NCBI GenBank assembly: GCA_005880985.1
Contig: VBIQ01000004.1
Span: 124,001-188,000 of the forward strand
Direction of reading: 5' to 3'
Source: Chloroflexota bacterium
Lineage (GTDB): Bacteria; Chloroflexota; Dormibacteria; Aeolococcales; Aeolococcaceae
Length of the DNA: 64,000 nucleotides
Within the stretch, counting starts at the first letter, position 1. Every line of letters starts with the position of its first letter. The notes beneath the pieces were generated by a model. The model was not told where the DNA came from and ran no database searches. It worked only from the letters and a program-made list of their open reading frames with translations. The position numbers were made by a program, and so were the translations under genes. This document shows, one piece after another, positions 8,118 through 16,890 of this stretch.

Positions 8118-8882
8118 CTACACCAGCAGCCGGATCGCGACCGCCGTGCCGAAGAGGATCACCAGGACGCGGAGCAGGCGCTCACCCAGCCGGCGGGCCA
8201 CGCCCACTCCCAACGAGCCTCCGGCGAGGGCCGCCGGCGCCATGATGGCGACCGGTCGCCACGCCACCGGACCGAGGCCGATGAAGTACGCGGCGGCCAC
8301 CCCGTTGATCACCAGCGAGAGCAGCCCCTTGAGGGCGTTGAGCCGCTGCAGGGTGTCGCTGAGGAAGATGCCCAGCATCGCCAGCACCAGCACCCCCAGG
8401 CCGGCTCCGAAATAGGCGCCGTAGGCACCGCACACCAGGTCGGCCAGCAGCAGCGGCGGCGAGCGATGGTCGGGTCGGTCGCGGCGATGCCGTCCGCGAA
8501 CGGCGGCCTGCAGGGGTGACTGCAGCGCCATCAGGGCGCAGCCGAGCAGGATGAGCCAGGGAACGATGCGGCTGAACAGGGTCGCCGGGCCCGCCACCAG
8601 GCCGGCCGCGCCGGCCACCGCCCCGGCGGCGCCGACCAGCCCCAGGTAGCGCACCCGGATCGCCTGCCCGTTGAGCTCGGGACGGTACGCGAGCGAGCCT
8701 CCCAGATACCCGGGCAGCAGCGCCACCGTGTTGGTGACGTTGGCGGCGAGCGCTCCGTATCCCGCGAGCAGCAGCGCCGGAAACGAGATCAGCGAGCCAC
8801 CCCCGGCCACGGCGTTCACCGCTCCAGCGAGGAACGCCGCCACCAACAGAACAGCGACGTGCGGCGCTCCCAGGTCGGGCAC
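8118..8882 (-). CDS. TauE/SafE-family sulfite/anion exporter
   Basis: Integral membrane protein of about 254 residues with 7-8 hydrophobic segments. The TauE/SafE signature (GAVNAVAGGGSLISFPALLLAGY) is near the N-terminus and a second-half repeat (CGAYGAYFGAGLGVLVLAMLGI) follows. These permeases export sulfite, sulfoacetate or other organosulfur anions. The GTG at 8882 is the most likely start; the longer open frame adds about 72 residues with no family match. A sulfite-oxidase fusion lies 43 kb away in this window; a functional link is only conceivable. Confidence 0.85.
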   Translation of the reverse strand: MPDLGAPHVAVLLVAAFLAGAVNAVAGGGSLISFPALLLAGYGALAANVTNTVALLPGYLGGSLAYRPELNGQAIRVRYLGLVGAAGAVAGAAGLVAGPATLFSRIVPWLILLGCALMALQSPLQAAVRGRHRRDRPDHRSPPLLLADLVCGAYGAYFGAGLGVLVLAMLGIFLSDTLQRLNALKGLLSLVINGVAAAYFIGLGPVAWRPVAIMAPAALAGGSLGVGVARRLGERLLRVLVILFGTAVAIRLLV

Positions 8883-9036
8883 GGCGCCAATTGTGCGGAG
8901 CCGGATCCATCGATGGATCCGGGGCTGCCGCCCCCCAACCCCGTGTCCCGCCTCGGTCGCGCCCGTGCAACGGGTGGCCTGGCGGCCACGGGCGGGCCCT
9001 AGTCTCCGGGCTGGAACCAGGCACAGAGGAGTCGGT

Positions 9037-9636
9037 GTGGACGAGTTGCCGGGCACTCCCAAGCCGCCCCGCGGCTGGGGAACCCGCGAGCAGCGCAAGC
9101 CGGACTCCGCCGGGGTGGAAGTCCCTCCTCTGCAGCCGGCGCCGCCGCTCGAGCCGGTCGCGCTCGGCGCCGTGCCGCCGCCGTACCGCGCCGCCGGCGC
9201 CGGCGCCGGGTTCGTGCCCGCGGTGTACGCGCCGCCCTCGCCGGCGCCGGCGGCGTCGGGCGCGGGAATGCATGCGCCCGGGTGGCGGGTCTCATCGTCC
9301 GCGGCGCGCCGCAGGGGCCTGCGGCTGGCTCCGGTGCTCGGGGTGCTGGGCGGGCTCGGCTACCTGGTGGTGAAGGTGTTCCTGCTCCACTTCCTGACCG
9401 GCAGCGGTCTCGCGGACATCTCCCACCCGCGCACCCTGAACATCGACGACGCCGGGAAATGCGTGCTCCTCGACGGCAACCGGATGACCGGGATCGTGGA
9501 CTGCTCGCAGCCGCACCAGGGGCTGATCGTCAACGTCGTCGCCTCTGGCTCGGAGTGCCGGACCGGGCCCGGCGTTGTCGCCTTCGTCCGCTCCGACCTC
9601 TCCGGCGCCGCTGCCTGCGTCGACACCCGCCAGTAG
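9037..9636 (+). CDS. Proline-rich single-pass membrane protein with Cys-containing outer domain
   Basis: Unrecognised 199-residue protein. GAGGAG precedes the GTG start at 9037 by 6 bases. Residues 1-95 are Pro/Ala-rich and probably cytoplasmic and disordered. One membrane helix follows (about 98-120, LAPVLGVLGGLGYLVVKVFLLHFL). An outer domain of about 75 residues has four cysteines (GKCVLL, VDCSQP, SECRTG, AACVDT) that could form two disulfides. The domain plan resembles septum- or stress-associated actinobacterial membrane proteins, but no family name can be given. Confidence 0.7.
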   Translation: MDELPGTPKPPRGWGTREQRKPDSAGVEVPPLQPAPPLEPVALGAVPPPYRAAGAGAGFVPAVYAPPSPAPAASGAGMHAPGWRVSSSAARRRGLRLAPVLGVLGGLGYLVVKVFLLHFLTGSGLADISHPRTLNIDDAGKCVLLDGNRMTGIVDCSQPHQGLIVNVVASGSECRTGPGVVAFVRSDLSGAAACVDTRQ

Positions 9637-9639
9637 CGG

Positions 9640-10437
9640 TTACTCGCGTCGCATCAGGGCGCCGACCACGCGCTGGTACTGGTGCGTGTCCTCGAAGAGT
9701 CCATGGCGGGCGATGCTGGCGTCACCCTGGTAGTACGCCGCCAGCGCTGAATCGATGGCGCCCTCGTGAAGGCTGACCAGGTGATGCAGCAGCAGCGCGC
9801 CAGCAAGGACGTTGTCGCCGGCGACCCGCAGGTCCAGCGGGCGACCGGCGAGATAACGGCTGATCCAGTCACCGGTGTAGGGCTCGATCTGCATGATCCC
9901 CAACGCACCGGTGGGCGAGACCACCTCCTGCTGCCAGCCGCTCTCCATCCAGGCGACAGCACGTACCAGTCGGGGATTGACGCCGACCACCTGGGAGGTG
10001 TGGGTGAGCAGCGCATTGACTCGTGCCAGCCGGCCGGGGATCTGCAGCACGACGCCGCGCAGAAGCGGCGCATTGACCCCGAAGCCGTTGGCGCGGGCCA
10101 GCGCGGTGGGATCGACGCCGAACATGCGAGCCACCTTGAAGAGGCCTTCGCCGGGTTGCACGGTATATCGTTCGACATCGACGGCCCCGGTGGTGTAGCC
10201 GGGCAATCCCATCGATGAGTCGGGAATGCGCAACAGCTGGCCGACGCGGATGACGCTGGGATTGGCGATCCCGTTGGCCGCGGCGAGCGCCGCCACGGTG
10301 GTGCCGTGGCGCACGGCGATAGCCGAGAGGGTGTCGCCGGGGCGGACCACGTAGCTGGTCGCGGCGACGAGGGTGGGGGTGGCGGCGGCGGCGGTAGCGC
10401 CAACTGCGGCGGCGGCCAGGCGGCTGCGAGACGTCAT
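9640..10437 (-). CDS. LysM-repeat lytic transglycosylase
   Basis: This 265-residue secreted cell-wall enzyme has an Ala-rich signal peptide (about 1-25). Two LysM peptidoglycan-binding repeats follow (YVVRPGDTLSAIAVRHG near 28-70 and YTVQPGEGLFKVARMFG near 85-130). A soluble-lytic-transglycosylase domain occupies about 140-265. The catalytic Glu sits in AVAWMESGW, followed by PTGALGIMQIEP. It cleaves the MurNAc-GlcNAc bond to give anhydro-muropeptides. The ATG at 10437 starts a clean signal peptide; the open frame extends 31 residues further without one. It converges on the upstream gene with a 3-base gap. Confidence 0.9.
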   Translation of the reverse strand: MTSRSRLAAAAVGATAAAATPTLVAATSYVVRPGDTLSAIAVRHGTTVAALAAANGIANPSVIRVGQLLRIPDSSMGLPGYTTGAVDVERYTVQPGEGLFKVARMFGVDPTALARANGFGVNAPLLRGVVLQIPGRLARVNALLTHTSQVVGVNPRLVRAVAWMESGWQQEVVSPTGALGIMQIEPYTGDWISRYLAGRPLDLRVAGDNVLAGALLLHHLVSLHEGAIDSALAAYYQGDASIARHGLFEDTHQYQRVVGALMRRE

Positions 10438-10607
10438 GTGGGTGCTCTGGTGAGACGTGGAGTGAGACGAGTGGACCCCGAGCGGGGGAGCCGTGTGCCA
10501 GAGCGTAGGTGAGCGCACCGGGGCCGTCAAGTCGCGTCAAAGCTTCGTGACAAGTCAGACCTGAACAGCCGGAGAAGGCCGAGGCTTAACCGGCGCTTCA
10601 GAGGTGA

Positions 10608-10613
10608 TACGCT
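10608..10613 (+). promoter_or_regulatory. -10 box TACGCT just before a start codon
   Basis: TACGCT ends 9 bases before the ATG at 10623, so the predicted leader is only 2-3 bases long. Confidence 0.4.
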
Positions 10614-10622
10614 CAGCCTCCG

Positions 10623-10967
10623 ATGAGCCGTCACCACGTCACCGTCCCCGCCGCCGTCCTGGCACTCCTCTGCGGTGCCGTGCTTGGACTGCTCAGCTTC
10701 GCCGCCAGCGCCACCCTCTGGCGTGCCGGCGACCACGCCGCCGCCGGGCTGGCCGCTGACGCCATCCTGCTCGCCGCTCTCACCGGGGTGGCGGCGGTCA
10801 CCCTGCTGGCGCAGCCGGCCCGCCAGCGCCGGGCTCGTGTCCCGGTCGGCCGGGCCCTGCCGATCGCCTGGTGGCCCACCGCCGCCGACCCGCTGCCGGG
10901 GCTCGCCCTCGGCGTCGGAGCACCGCTCGCTGCCGGGGCGGCGGCCGCCGCCTACCTGTTCCGCTGA
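10623..10967 (+). CDS. Small three-helix membrane protein
   Basis: Unrecognised 114-residue hydrophobic protein. Three probable membrane helices lie at about residues 9-29, 42-64 and 90-112, with a basic loop (ARQRRARV) between the second and third. A TACGCT -10 box precedes the ATG closely. It abuts the following HAD phosphatase gene, so the two may share a transcript. No conserved motif suggests a function. Confidence 0.65.
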   Translation: MSRHHVTVPAAVLALLCGAVLGLLSFAASATLWRAGDHAAAGLAADAILLAALTGVAAVTLLAQPARQRRARVPVGRALPIAWWPTAADPLPGLALGVGAPLAAGAAAAAYLFR

Positions 10968-11653
10968 GCAGCACCCCCACCGTCCTTGCGGCCCGGCCAA
11001 CCAGCTTCGCGGGCCTGTCGGCCCGGGCGGTGGTCTGGGACTACGACGGCACGCTGGTCGAGACGCGTTTTGCCGATGAGGCGGCGGTGGCCGAGCTCGT
11101 CGCCCGCCACCCGGCCAGCCGCGCCGGGGCCGAGCTCTTCTGGGCGACCGACGGCCAGCCGCTGCTGCAACGCATCGAGCTCGCCTGGCCGGGTCGCACC
11201 GAGGAGATCCTGCCGCTCTTCTCTCAGCCGGTGCGGCCGCGGCGGCTGCGCGGGGTCACCCCGGTCCTGACCGAGCTGCATCACCGCGGCTATCGCATGG
11301 CCGTGGTCTCCTCGCGCCGCCATGCGGCCCTGGAGTGGGGACTGCGGGCCTGCGGCCTGCGGCGCTTCTTCCGGGCGGTGGTCGGACTCGAGGACGTCAC
11401 CCAGCCCAAGCCCGACCCGGAGGGCCTGCTGCTGGCGCTCCGGCTGCTCACCGTCGCTGCGAGCAACGCGGTGTACATCGGTGACAACGAGGTCGACGTC
11501 GACGCCGGCAGACGCGCCGGGGTGATCACCTGGCGAGCGCTCTGGGCCCACCCCGACGCGGCGGCAGCGATCCCCGGGCCGTTCGCTCTCCGCCGCCCGC
11601 GCGAGGTGTTGGAACGGCTCAGCGCCCCGCCACTCGCGGCCGTGGGGGGCTGA
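10964..11653 (+). CDS. HAD-superfamily phosphoglycolate-phosphatase-like hydrolase
   Basis: Hydrolase of about 229 residues with HAD motif I WDYDGTL, motif II MAVVSSR, a motif III region TQPKPDPEG (Lys) and motif IV YIGDNEVDVDAG. It resembles phosphoglycolate phosphatase or pyrophosphatase PpaX, with an alpha-helical cap between motifs I and II. The start is uncertain. A CTG at 10964 overlaps the preceding TGA and fits the 4-base overlaps seen nearby. A GTG at 11030 lies immediately before motif I. A GTG at 10871 would add a shadow-like Arg-rich extension. Confidence 0.82.
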   Translation: MSSTPTVLAARPTSFAGLSARAVVWDYDGTLVETRFADEAAVAELVARHPASRAGAELFWATDGQPLLQRIELAWPGRTEEILPLFSQPVRPRRLRGVTPVLTELHHRGYRMAVVSSRRHAALEWGLRACGLRRFFRAVVGLEDVTQPKPDPEGLLLALRLLTVAASNAVYIGDNEVDVDAGRRAGVITWRALWAHPDAAAAIPGPFALRRPREVLERLSAPPLAAVGG

Positions 11654-11675
11654 CGCTCACCGGCCGGCCCGCCGC

Positions 11676-11681
11676 TACCAT
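11676..11681 (+). promoter_or_regulatory. -10 box TACCAT just before a start codon
   Basis: TACCAT ends 8 bases before the ATG at 11690. The predicted transcript begins within about 2 bases of the start codon, and no Shine-Dalgarno sequence is seen. Confidence 0.45.
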
Positions 11682-11689
11682 CGCCTCCC

Positions 11690-12772
11690 ATGTCTGAGCG
11701 AAGCATCGCGGTGGTCGGTCCGACCGGGTTCACCGGAGGGCTGGTGGTCGACGCCCTGCTCCGTCGCGGGATGGCGGTGCGGCTGGTGGGCCGCAGCCTC
11801 GACCGGCTGACGTCGGTCGCGGCGCGCCACCGCAACGCCAACCCGGAACTGTGCCCGGTCCTCGAGTGGGAGCGCGAGCGGATCGCCGAGGTCCTCGTCG
11901 GCTGCGCCGCGGTGGTCTCCTGCGCCGGACCGTTCGTCGAGGCCGGGCGTCCGGTCGTCGAGGGAGCCATTGCCGCTCGCGTTCCCTACTGCGACTCGGC
12001 GGGAGAGCAACCCTTCATCCGCTGGGTGTACGAGCAGCAGAACGACGCTGCGCAGTCAGCGGGCGTCGCCGTGGTTCCCGCCTTCGGGTTCGACTACGTC
12101 CCCGGGGACCTCGGCGCGGCCATCGCCGTCGACGGTCTCGGGCCGCTGCGCCGTGTCGATGTTGTGTACGCGGTGCAGGCGGTCGGCACCAGCGTGGGAA
12201 CGCGTCGCTCCGCCCTGGGCATGCTGCGCGCACCGTGTCTGCAGCGCGTCGACGGACGCCTGGTGGTCGAGCGGCTCGGCGCCCGCCGGCGGCAGGTCGA
12301 CGCCGGTTTCGCCACCGTGATCGCGGGCAGCTTTCCCGGAGGTGAGTCACTGATGCTGCCGCGTCACCTGCAGGTGGACACGGTGATCACCCACGTCGGG
12401 TTGCCGGGAATGCTGAGCCCCGCCGGCCGCTGGGCCTCGGTGCTGCCACGAGTGCTGAGCCTGCCTGGGCTGGCCCCGACGCTCGACCGGCTCGTCGGAC
12501 GCGGCGCTGCCGGTCCAGGCGCGCGGGCGCGCGCCGGCCGTGTCGCCTGTCACGTGGAAGTAGAGGCAGAGGACGGGCGGCGGCGGGCGGTGCTGGTCGA
12601 GGGGACCGATCCGTACGGCTTCACCGCCGCCGCCCTCGCCGAGCTCGCCACCCGCATGGCCCGCGGCAACGTCGACGCCACTGGCAGCTGCGCTCCGGCC
12701 CAGGTGGTCGACGCGCGTGGCTTCCTGAGCGCCACCGGCTATACGGTGCGCGAGGTGACTCCCGCGGGCTGA
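11690..12772 (+). CDS. Saccharopine-dehydrogenase-like NAD(P)-binding oxidoreductase
   Basis: This 360-residue protein has an N-terminal Rossmann fold (SIAVVGPTGFTGGLVVDALLRRG, residues 5-27). The middle part is typical of the saccharopine dehydrogenase/trans-acting enoyl reductase group (VVSCAGPF, PYCDSAGEQPFI, PAFGFDYVPGDL). Relatives act in lipid or polyketide metabolism (the mycobacterial trans-acting enoyl reductase) or are uncharacterised; lysine metabolism is not implied. It appears monocistronic, ending just before the convergent uridine phosphorylase gene. Confidence 0.85.
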   Translation: MSERSIAVVGPTGFTGGLVVDALLRRGMAVRLVGRSLDRLTSVAARHRNANPELCPVLEWERERIAEVLVGCAAVVSCAGPFVEAGRPVVEGAIAARVPYCDSAGEQPFIRWVYEQQNDAAQSAGVAVVPAFGFDYVPGDLGAAIAVDGLGPLRRVDVVYAVQAVGTSVGTRRSALGMLRAPCLQRVDGRLVVERLGARRRQVDAGFATVIAGSFPGGESLMLPRHLQVDTVITHVGLPGMLSPAGRWASVLPRVLSLPGLAPTLDRLVGRGAAGPGARARAGRVACHVEVEAEDGRRRAVLVEGTDPYGFTAAALAELATRMARGNVDATGSCAPAQVVDARGFLSATGYTVREVTPAG

Positions 12773-12783
12773 GCCACTGTGCT

Positions 12784-13575
12784 CTAGCCGGCCACGGTGG
12801 GCGAAGTCGCGGGTTGCGCATCGGAGGCGATGAGGCGGCGCACCGCCCCCACCCCGGCGTCGATCAGCGGCTGCAGCGGCAGCGAGGTCGCCTCGGGCAT
12901 GCCGGCGGCGCGCACCGGTGTCTCGTTGACCACCAGCACCGCCGCGCCGGCGCGGATGCCGCGCACCGCCGCCACCGTGAACAGGGAGGCGCACTCCATC
13001 TCCGATGCGATCACCCCGGCGCGAATCCACGCCGCCCAGCGCGCCTCCAGTTCGGAGGACACCGGCATCCGTTCGGGCTCCATCTCTCCATAGAACGAGT
13101 CCTTGGACTGCACCACGCCGACGTGGTGGCGGAGTCCCCGTGCCCGCGCCTCCTCGCGGAGGGCCAGGACGATGTCGAGGTTGGCGGTGGCGGGGAACCC
13201 GGCGGGCACGTACTGCGCGGTGGTGCCCTCGTCACGGACCGCAGCCTGGACGATGACCAGGTCACCGAGCTGGGCTTGCGGCTGCATCCCGCCGCAGGTG
13301 CCCAGCCTCACCAGGGTGTGCGCACCGAGGTTGGCCAGCTCCTCGACGGCGATAGCGGTCGACGGTCCGCCGATCCCGGTCGAGGTGACACTCACCGTGG
13401 TGCCCGCAACCGTGCCGGTGTAGGTCGTGTACTCGCGGTTGCTCGCCACCAGCTGGGCACTGTCGAACGCGGACGCGATCAGCCCACTGCGGCCGGGGTC
13501 ACCGGGGAGCAGCACGTAGCCACCGATGTCGCCGGGCCGGCACTGCAGGTGGTACTGCAGCCTCGTGTCGTTCAT
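12784..13575 (-). CDS. Uridine phosphorylase (NP-I family)
   Basis: This 263-residue nucleoside phosphorylase should convert uridine and phosphate to uracil and ribose-1-phosphate in pyrimidine salvage. Visible NP-I signatures are VLLPGDPGRS (phosphate loop), TGIGGPSTAIAVEEL (the family pattern), RLGTCGGMQ, and VIASEMECASLFTVAA, whose Glu-Met-Glu contacts the ribose. Uridine is favoured over purines because of overall similarity to Udp; purine specificity cannot be excluded. Its ATG overlaps the stop of the upstream HAD gene by 4 bases, so the pair is co-translated. Confidence 0.88.
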   Translation of the reverse strand: MNDTRLQYHLQCRPGDIGGYVLLPGDPGRSGLIASAFDSAQLVASNREYTTYTGTVAGTTVSVTSTGIGGPSTAIAVEELANLGAHTLVRLGTCGGMQPQAQLGDLVIVQAAVRDEGTTAQYVPAGFPATANLDIVLALREEARARGLRHHVGVVQSKDSFYGEMEPERMPVSSELEARWAAWIRAGVIASEMECASLFTVAAVRGIRAGAAVLVVNETPVRAAGMPEATSLPLQPLIDAGVGAVRRLIASDAQPATSPTVAG

Positions 13576-14267
13576 CCGAGAACCAGGGGAAGCAGGTGGC
13601 GCATGTCGGGGACATCGATGACGGCATCGGCCGCGTCCTCCACCTCGAAGCTGAGCGGGCAGAAGGCCACGCCCAACCCGGCGAGGCGGAACATGTCGGC
13701 GTCACCGGTTCCGTCGCCGACCGCGACCACGGTCTCGAAGGGCACGTCCAGCGAGGTCACCGTCTCGCGGAAGGCCGGTCCCTTGTCGCCGACGGGGACG
13801 TGCAGCGTCGCCTCGCCGGTGAAGCGACCGCCGTCGACATGCAGCTCGTTGGCGCGATGGAGCTCGACGTCGAGATCGATGGCGACGCGCTCTGCCAGGG
13901 CCGACAGCCCGGAGCTGACGATCGCCAGCCTGACGCCCGCCGCCCGCAGCGCCGCGCAGGTCGCCGCCACGCCCTCGTGGTACTCGAGCTCGGCGACCAG
14001 CTCGTCGAGCACCGCGACCTCGCGCCCGCGAAATTCCGCCACCTGCTCGCGAAGGAAACGCTCCCGTGAGATCAGGCCGGCGCGAAAGCGGCGCCAGCGG
14101 TCGCGCGCGGTGCGATGGCCGTCCGGTCCCAGCTTGCGCTGCACCACCGCCCAGGAGTTGGCCTCGCGCACCAGGGTTCCGTCGAGGTCGAAGACGACCG
14201 CCCGATAGGTGCCGGGACGGGGTGGCCGCCGCCTCGGGCGATCGAGCTGGGTCGCCATCGCCGTCAT
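13572..14267 (-). CDS. HAD-family phosphoserine-phosphatase-like hydrolase
   Basis: Phosphatase of about 231 residues related to SerB. Motif I is FDLDGTL with the nucleophilic Asp near residue 25. Motif II is LAIVSSG. A motif III Lys lies in VGDKGPAF, and motif IV is AVGDGTGDADMF. The helical cap lies between motifs I and II. Phosphoserine is the family's best-known substrate, but coupling to uridine phosphorylase suggests a nucleotide or sugar-phosphate substrate is equally plausible. ATGs at 14267 and 14258 are both possible starts; the region upstream is shared with the divergent aldehyde dehydrogenase promoter. Confidence 0.85.
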   Translation of the reverse strand: MTAMATQLDRPRRRPPRPGTYRAVVFDLDGTLVREANSWAVVQRKLGPDGHRTARDRWRRFRAGLISRERFLREQVAEFRGREVAVLDELVAELEYHEGVAATCAALRAAGVRLAIVSSGLSALAERVAIDLDVELHRANELHVDGGRFTGEATLHVPVGDKGPAFRETVTSLDVPFETVVAVGDGTGDADMFRLAGLGVAFCPLSFEVEDAADAVIDVPDMRHLLPLVLG

Positions 14268-14359
14268 TATCGCCAGCGGCGGCCCGCACTCCGGCCACGT
14301 CGCCCGGGCCGCCATAATCGCTGCATCCGGGTACAACTGGCACCCTGGGAGGAGCAGGC

Positions 14360-15886
14360 GTGGCGACCGTCGTCGAACCACAGGTCACGACCTATCAGCA
14401 GTACATCGACGGCGCCTGGGTCGGCGCCGCGAGCGGCGACACCTATGAGGTGATCAACCCGTCGACCGAGGAGGTCATCGCCCGGGTGCCGAGTGGGGGC
14501 CGGGCCGACGCTGCCCGCGCCGTGGCGGCCGCGCGGAGATCGTTCGAAGCCGGCGACTGGCGGAACAAGACCCAGGCACAGCGAACCGAGATCATGTACC
14601 AGATCGCACGTCACCTCCAGGAGGTGTCGGGCGACTGGGCGATGGTCGAGTCACAGAACTCCGGCGGCACCATCCGCAAGACCTCGGTCGCCGACGTGCC
14701 GCTGGCGATCGAGCACTTCCGCAGCCTGGCGGAGCAGGCGCTGCAGATCCCCTGGTACGAACCGCTGCCGTGGATCGACATCCCCAACGTGTCGTGGAAC
14801 TTTGTGCAGCGCGAGCCGGTCGGGGTGTGCACCGGCATCGTCCCCTGGAACTTCCCGATCATGATGGCGGTCTGGAAGATCGCGCCCGCCATCGCGATGG
14901 GCAACAGCGCGGTGCTCAAGCCCTCGCCGCTCACCCCCTTGACGGCGTTGCTGCTGGCCCGCGCCATCGACGAGACCGGGCTGCTTCCCCGCGGCGTGGT
15001 CAACGTGATCACCGGTCCCGGCACCGACATCGGCGAGGAGCTGGTCGGCAATCCCGACGTCGACAAGGTGGCGTTCACCGGTTCGACCGCCACCGGTCGT
15101 CGCATCCTGGAGATGGCGGCGCAGACCATCAAGAAGGTCACCCTCGAGCTGGGCGGGAAGTCGGCCAACATCGTCTGCGCCGACGCCGACGTCGACCTCG
15201 CCGTCGACGGCTCGCTGTTCGCGACCTTCTTCCACCAGGGACAGGTGTGCGAGTCGGGGACGCGCGTCTATGTCCACGAGAGCATCTACGACGGGTTCCT
15301 CGCCAAGATGGTGGACAAGGCCAAGAGCCTGGTGGTCGGCGACCCCACCGACTTCTCCTCCCAGGTGGGGCCGGTGATCAGCCGGGCCCAGTACGACAAG
15401 ATCATGGCCGCCATCGAGCGGGCCCGGGGTGACGGCGGGGTCATCGAGTGCGGCGGAGGTCGTCCTGCCGGCGCCGGCGACAAGGGCTTCTACATCGCCC
15501 CCACCGTGATCACCGGACTGCCGGACGGCTCGGCCGCGTCCTGCGACGAGATCTTCGGGCCGGTGGTGGTGGTGCACCGCTTCAGCGATGAGGGTGAGGT
15601 GGTCGCGCGGGCCAACGGCAGCATGTACGGCCTCGCCGGCGGCGTCTGGTCGCGCGACACCCGGCGAGCCATCGGCATCGCCAAGCAGCTGCGCACCGGC
15701 ACGGTGTGGGTCAACGACTGGCACATGATCAACGTTCTGGCCCCCTTTGGCGGATACAAGCAGAGCGGGCTGGGCCGCGAGCTGGGTACCTACGGGCTCA
15801 AGGAGTACACCGAGGTCAAGCACATCCACGTGGACCAGGGCGTCCCCCGCGCCGAGCGCTTCTTCTACGACGTCGTGCTGAGCTAA
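14360..15886 (+). CDS. NAD(P)-dependent aldehyde dehydrogenase
   Basis: This 508-residue class-typical ALDH oxidises aldehydes to carboxylic acids. The general base is E263 in LELGGK and the catalytic nucleophile is C297 in GQVCESGT. The cofactor-binding PWNFPI motif and FTGSTATGR are present, and EIFGPV and the C-terminal PFGGYKQSGLGRE are canonical. GGAGGAG precedes the GTG start at a good distance. A CATAAT element near 14305 is a likely -10 box. Substrate preference (betaine aldehyde, medium-chain or aromatic) cannot be read from the sequence. Confidence 0.95.
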   Translation: MATVVEPQVTTYQQYIDGAWVGAASGDTYEVINPSTEEVIARVPSGGRADAARAVAAARRSFEAGDWRNKTQAQRTEIMYQIARHLQEVSGDWAMVESQNSGGTIRKTSVADVPLAIEHFRSLAEQALQIPWYEPLPWIDIPNVSWNFVQREPVGVCTGIVPWNFPIMMAVWKIAPAIAMGNSAVLKPSPLTPLTALLLARAIDETGLLPRGVVNVITGPGTDIGEELVGNPDVDKVAFTGSTATGRRILEMAAQTIKKVTLELGGKSANIVCADADVDLAVDGSLFATFFHQGQVCESGTRVYVHESIYDGFLAKMVDKAKSLVVGDPTDFSSQVGPVISRAQYDKIMAAIERARGDGGVIECGGGRPAGAGDKGFYIAPTVITGLPDGSAASCDEIFGPVVVVHRFSDEGEVVARANGSMYGLAGGVWSRDTRRAIGIAKQLRTGTVWVNDWHMINVLAPFGGYKQSGLGRELGTYGLKEYTEVKHIHVDQGVPRAERFFYDVVLS

Positions 15887-16764
15887 CCGGCTCGGTCGCC
15901 GGACGGTCCACGGCGGGCCGTCGCCGTCTCGATGAAGCCGGCGATCGCCGCCGCCACCTGGGCGGGCCGCTGCACCGGGAGGTCGTGGACGCCGTCGATC
16001 CAGCTCACCGTGCCGCGTCCGTCGAGCGAACCGAGCGCGGTCTCGGCGGCGGTCCGCTTGGCCGTCTCCCATCGCGGGTCTCCGCCGCTGGCGAAGACCA
16101 TCAGCACCGGCACGCGCACCGTGCGCAGCAGCGCGGTGGCGTCGAGCTCGTAGATGTGGCGAGCTATCTCCATGTGGCGGTGCCGCGCGAGGCGCGGCCG
16201 GTAGCGGCCCGGCTCGATCTCCTCGAAGTTGCCGAGCAGGATCTCCGCGGCGGTCTGCGGGTCCGACCCTTCCGCCAGCGGCGACCGCTCCGCCCAGCCA
16301 CGGATCGCTGCCAGCTCGACGCCGTCGAGACGGGGCGGGCTCATCGCCGCCTCCGCCTGCTCCCAGGTCGCGCCGAAGACCGACCTGGCATCGACGGGAC
16401 CGCCGTCGACGCAGACGACGCCGAGGGCCCCGGCCGGCTCCCCCGCGGCGGCGGCGAGCGCCACGCTGGCGCCCCAGCTGTGCCCGACCCACACCGCGGC
16501 GGGCAGGCGCAGCGCCGCCAGCAGGCCCCGGAGGTCACCCACCACCGCGTCGAAGGAGTATCCGGTGTCCGGCTTGTCGCTCTCTCCGTGGCCGCGAAGG
16601 TCGGGCGCCACCACCCGCCAGCGCGGGGCCAGCCGCGCGGCGACGAGGTCCCACCAGCGGGCGTTGCTGCTGAGCCCGTGCAGGCACACCAGTGGGGGAT
16701 CGCCGCCCGGGTGGTCGCGCGCCGCGAGGCGGAGCGCACCGACGTCGACCAGGGTCTGGTGCAC
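15883..16764 (-). CDS. Alpha/beta-hydrolase
   Basis: This 293-residue alpha/beta-hydrolase fold protein has an oxyanion region VCLHGLSSNARWW, a nucleophile elbow GHSWGAS (Ser), an acid region MVFASGGDPR and the catalytic His in GVHDLP. Esterase, lactonase or epoxide-hydrolase activity is possible. The GTG at 16764 is the only in-frame start near the conserved N-terminus. The stop overlaps that of the convergent aldehyde dehydrogenase by 4 bases. No operon partner is evident. Confidence 0.88.
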   Translation of the reverse strand: MHQTLVDVGALRLAARDHPGGDPPLVCLHGLSSNARWWDLVAARLAPRWRVVAPDLRGHGESDKPDTGYSFDAVVGDLRGLLAALRLPAAVWVGHSWGASVALAAAAGEPAGALGVVCVDGGPVDARSVFGATWEQAEAAMSPPRLDGVELAAIRGWAERSPLAEGSDPQTAAEILLGNFEEIEPGRYRPRLARHRHMEIARHIYELDATALLRTVRVPVLMVFASGGDPRWETAKRTAAETALGSLDGRGTVSWIDGVHDLPVQRPAQVAAAIAGFIETATARRGPSGDRAG

Positions 16765-16792
16765 CTGTGCATTGTGCTGCCCGAGCGGTAAC

Positions 16793-16821
16793 TTGACGCG
16801 TTATGACGCATCGCAATAAGG
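16793..16821 (+). promoter_or_regulatory. Sigma-70-like promoter TTGACG-N17-ATAAGG
   Basis: A -35 TTGACG at 16793 and a -10-like ATAAGG at 16816 are 17 bases apart, upstream of the 16891 gene. A leader of about 60 bases with AGGAGGAG follows. An imperfect direct repeat (GACGCGTTATGACGCA) lies in the spacer. Confidence 0.5.
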
Positions 16822-16890
16822 TGGAAACGGTCCCGGAAGGGCCGCCGGTGAGAGCAGCCGGCACCGTCCGTCCAGGAGGAGTTGTGACCT

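Noticed and set aside
14651..16492. 613-residue minus-strand frame across the aldehyde dehydrogenase and hydrolase genes
   Set aside because: It crosses two well-supported genes and has no recognisable domain.
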